The notes beneath the pieces were generated by a model. It searched no databases. It saw only the letters and a list, made by a program, of their open reading frames with translations, and was not told where the DNA came from. Made by a program: the position numbers and the translations under genes. A stretch of 64,000 bases of DNA, taken from contig NC_084831.1 in the NCBI RefSeq assembly GCF_033115175.1, forward strand, positions 14,981,138 through 15,045,137, given 5' to 3'. This DNA comes from Lepus europaeus. Its lineage: Eukaryota > Chordata > Mammalia > Lagomorpha > Leporidae. Of the stretch, positions 62,036 to 64,000 are shown one piece after another. Numbering within the stretch: the stretch's first letter is position 1; each line of letters starts with the position of its first letter.

Positions 62036-62741
62036 TCCAGCACGTGGTCACCACCCCCTGCAGAGACAGTAAGTATTTCCTCTCTTTTGGACATGAATGA
62101 TCTAGGAACTTGTTCCAGTTCTCAGACACTCACCCTGCTGGAGACACTTTGAAGTTTTTTTTTGAGAGAATTCACTATTATTTGGTTTGCTGCCGCTGTC
62201 TGGAAAGGAGGGAGCAGCAGGAAGGCGGATGAAAGTGTACCCACGCGCTGGACACAGCTTGCAGCCAGGTATTCTAGACTCTTCAGAGGATTCTGATTGG
62301 CCTGACGCTCATGCAGACGTGACTGCCACCAGCACCTGCTACTGCGCCAGCATCGGAGGCGGCCACTTTATCAGGTGGCTCAGGGCTCACCTGGTCCCTG
62401 GCCCACCTTTACGCCAGCGACGTCCAGCCACGTCCAGGCTGGGAAAACCCCTTGGAGGCCCTGAGAGGCTGCGGCCCCCTTGGTAGTAACAGCAGATAAT
62501 TAAGGAGCAGTTTCCTGGGGCTCCCTTTCAGTCTCTGGGGAAGCAACATCCTGGGAACTCCCAGGGTAAGGTTCAGGGCAGCACACGGGCTGCCAGGGTC
62601 TGCCTGCTCCCCACGTCCTGGGCCAAGAGCTGCAGAGACACGGGCCACGGTCTACACGGCCCAGCAGGGGCTCTGAACCGAAGCTGACGAGAGGGCAGCT
62701 GCGGGACAAGACTGATCAGCTTGTGTCCCACTGGTGAAGAA

Positions 62742-63380
62742 GGCACACACTCACACTCATACTCATGTACACATACACACTCACACACATGCATACCTGC
62801 ACAGTCACACACACTCACACACATGCATACCTGCAGTCACACACACTTATGCACACGCGCACACACTCATGTACACTTACACATGCGCACACAATCGTGC
62901 ACATATGCACACTCATGTATACACACACACTTGTGCACATGCACACACACGTGCATGCTCATTCATGCACACCCACGCATACCTGCAGTCACACGTACAC
63001 ACTCACACTCGTGTACACACTCATGCGCCCACACACTCATGCACACACATTCATATACATGCATACCTGCAGTCACACATACACACACATGCACACACAC
63101 TCACACACATGCATACCTGCAGTCACACACACTTATGCACACATGCACACACTCGTGTACACTTACACATGCACACAGTCGTGCACATATGCACACTCAT
63201 GTACACGCGCACACACTTATGCACATGCACACACACGTGCGTGCTCATTCATGCACACCCACGCATACCTGCAGTCACACATACACACTCACACTCGTGT
63301 ACACACTCATGCGCCCACCACTCATGCACACACATTCGTATACATGCATACCTGCAGTCACACATACACACACACACAGA
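62742..63380. repeat. CA-rich array with a 286-bp duplication
   Basis: CACAC-rich sequence broken by recurring GCATACCTGCAGTCACAC. A long unit beginning ACATGCATACCTGCAGTCAC at 62821 recurs at 63107, giving a 286-bp period with few differences. Confidence 0.93.
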
Positions 63381-64000
63381 GGGAAAGGCTGCTCCCAGCT
63401 CAATCCTCCATCCCACTCCTTTGTTCCTTCAATTGCTCATTACTCATTTGACTATTTGCACACCTCTGGCAGGCAGGCACCAGACTAAGCACATATGGTT
63501 AAGGTTAATTAATCTAATATGCACCAAGCACCTGCTGGGCCAGGCACAAAACATCTATAAACCATTAAACAGTCAGTTAAATAATGAAGCAATTATTTCG
63601 TAAGCACCACCTAGGTGCTTGGCCCTGGGCCTGACTCACAGGAAGCACCCATTAACTCTCTCTGGAATGGATGAGTGGTTGTGTCCCCGACACAGGGGGA
63701 CACAGGGATGACTCAGACCAAGGGTCCCCTCCCAGCCCAGTCCGCCACAGCGACTCCCCAGTAGACAGGCTCAACCTTGTCTGGAAACGACACCCCCAGA
63801 TCCAGCCAAGGTTTCCTCTGATGGGCTGCGAGACCATCAGTGGTGGGACCCCAGAGGCTGCTCAGGTGGGCCATCTGGCTCTCAGAAAGCTAGAGCGGGA
63901 GGCAGCGGAGAGTGAGGCCCGGCATGGCCAGATGCCCCACCCCTGTCTTTAAAGGGACCCGCCCTTCCCAGCCCCCTAGGGGCTAACTGTGCTCAGCTGC

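Noticed and set aside
62721..63603. Thr/His-rich frames up to 289 codons
   Set aside because: Translation of the CA-rich array in an intron.

Overview
The window is mammalian, very probably rabbit (Oryctolagus cuniculus) or a close lagomorph. More than 50 copies of the tRNA-derived lagomorph C-repeat SINE are scattered through it on both strands, with older MIR, L2, L1 and MaLR remnants. I recognise three C-SINE types and use these labels below. Type A has a head like TGGCGCAGCGGGTTAAGC and a tail like TTTCAAATAAATAAATC. Type B has a head like CACGGCTCACTAGGCTAATC and a tail TGCCTGTCAAAAA. Type C has a head like GGGCAGGCATTTGGC and a body motif GGTGATGGCTCAAGT.

There is one protein-coding gene, on the minus strand: ECE1 (endothelin-converting enzyme 1, M13/neprilysin zinc metallopeptidase). 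Sixteen exons can be placed to the base (58898 down to 20284). They join in one open frame of 676 codons plus stop, the complete lumenal/extracellular catalytic domain. The start exons, cytosolic tail, membrane segment and the alternative promoters lie beyond position 64000. If the human 19-exon model applies, these are exons 4 to 19. Residue numbers below use the 770-residue human isoform as the frame (first full codon here = 95). That offset places the zinc-site residues at 607, 608, 611 and 667, as in the human enzyme, so the ectodomain has no net length change.

Layout: 1-18250 is the flank downstream of ECE1, with no supportable gene: SINEs, an L1 remnant, L2/MIR pieces, one MaLR LTR remnant and a short U2 snRNA retro-fragment. 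18255-20283 is the ECE1 3' UTR, with one poly(A) signal. 20284-31576 holds exons 19 to 11. 36325-47999 holds exons 10 to 5. 48000-58685 is the large intron 4, which contains a 1.3 kb 17-bp minisatellite with higher-order structure. 58686-58898 is exon 4. 58899-64000 is part of intron 3, with TG- and CA-rich arrays.

I see no undescribed multi-gene system. The observations most worth checking are a probable GC-AG splice donor after exon 12, the higher-order 17-bp minisatellite in intron 4, a nearly perfect 21-bp minisatellite in intron 10 whose two variants run in mirror order, a truncated U2 snRNA retrocopy, several SINE-into-SINE insertions with intact target-site duplications, and five strong CTCF-like motifs.
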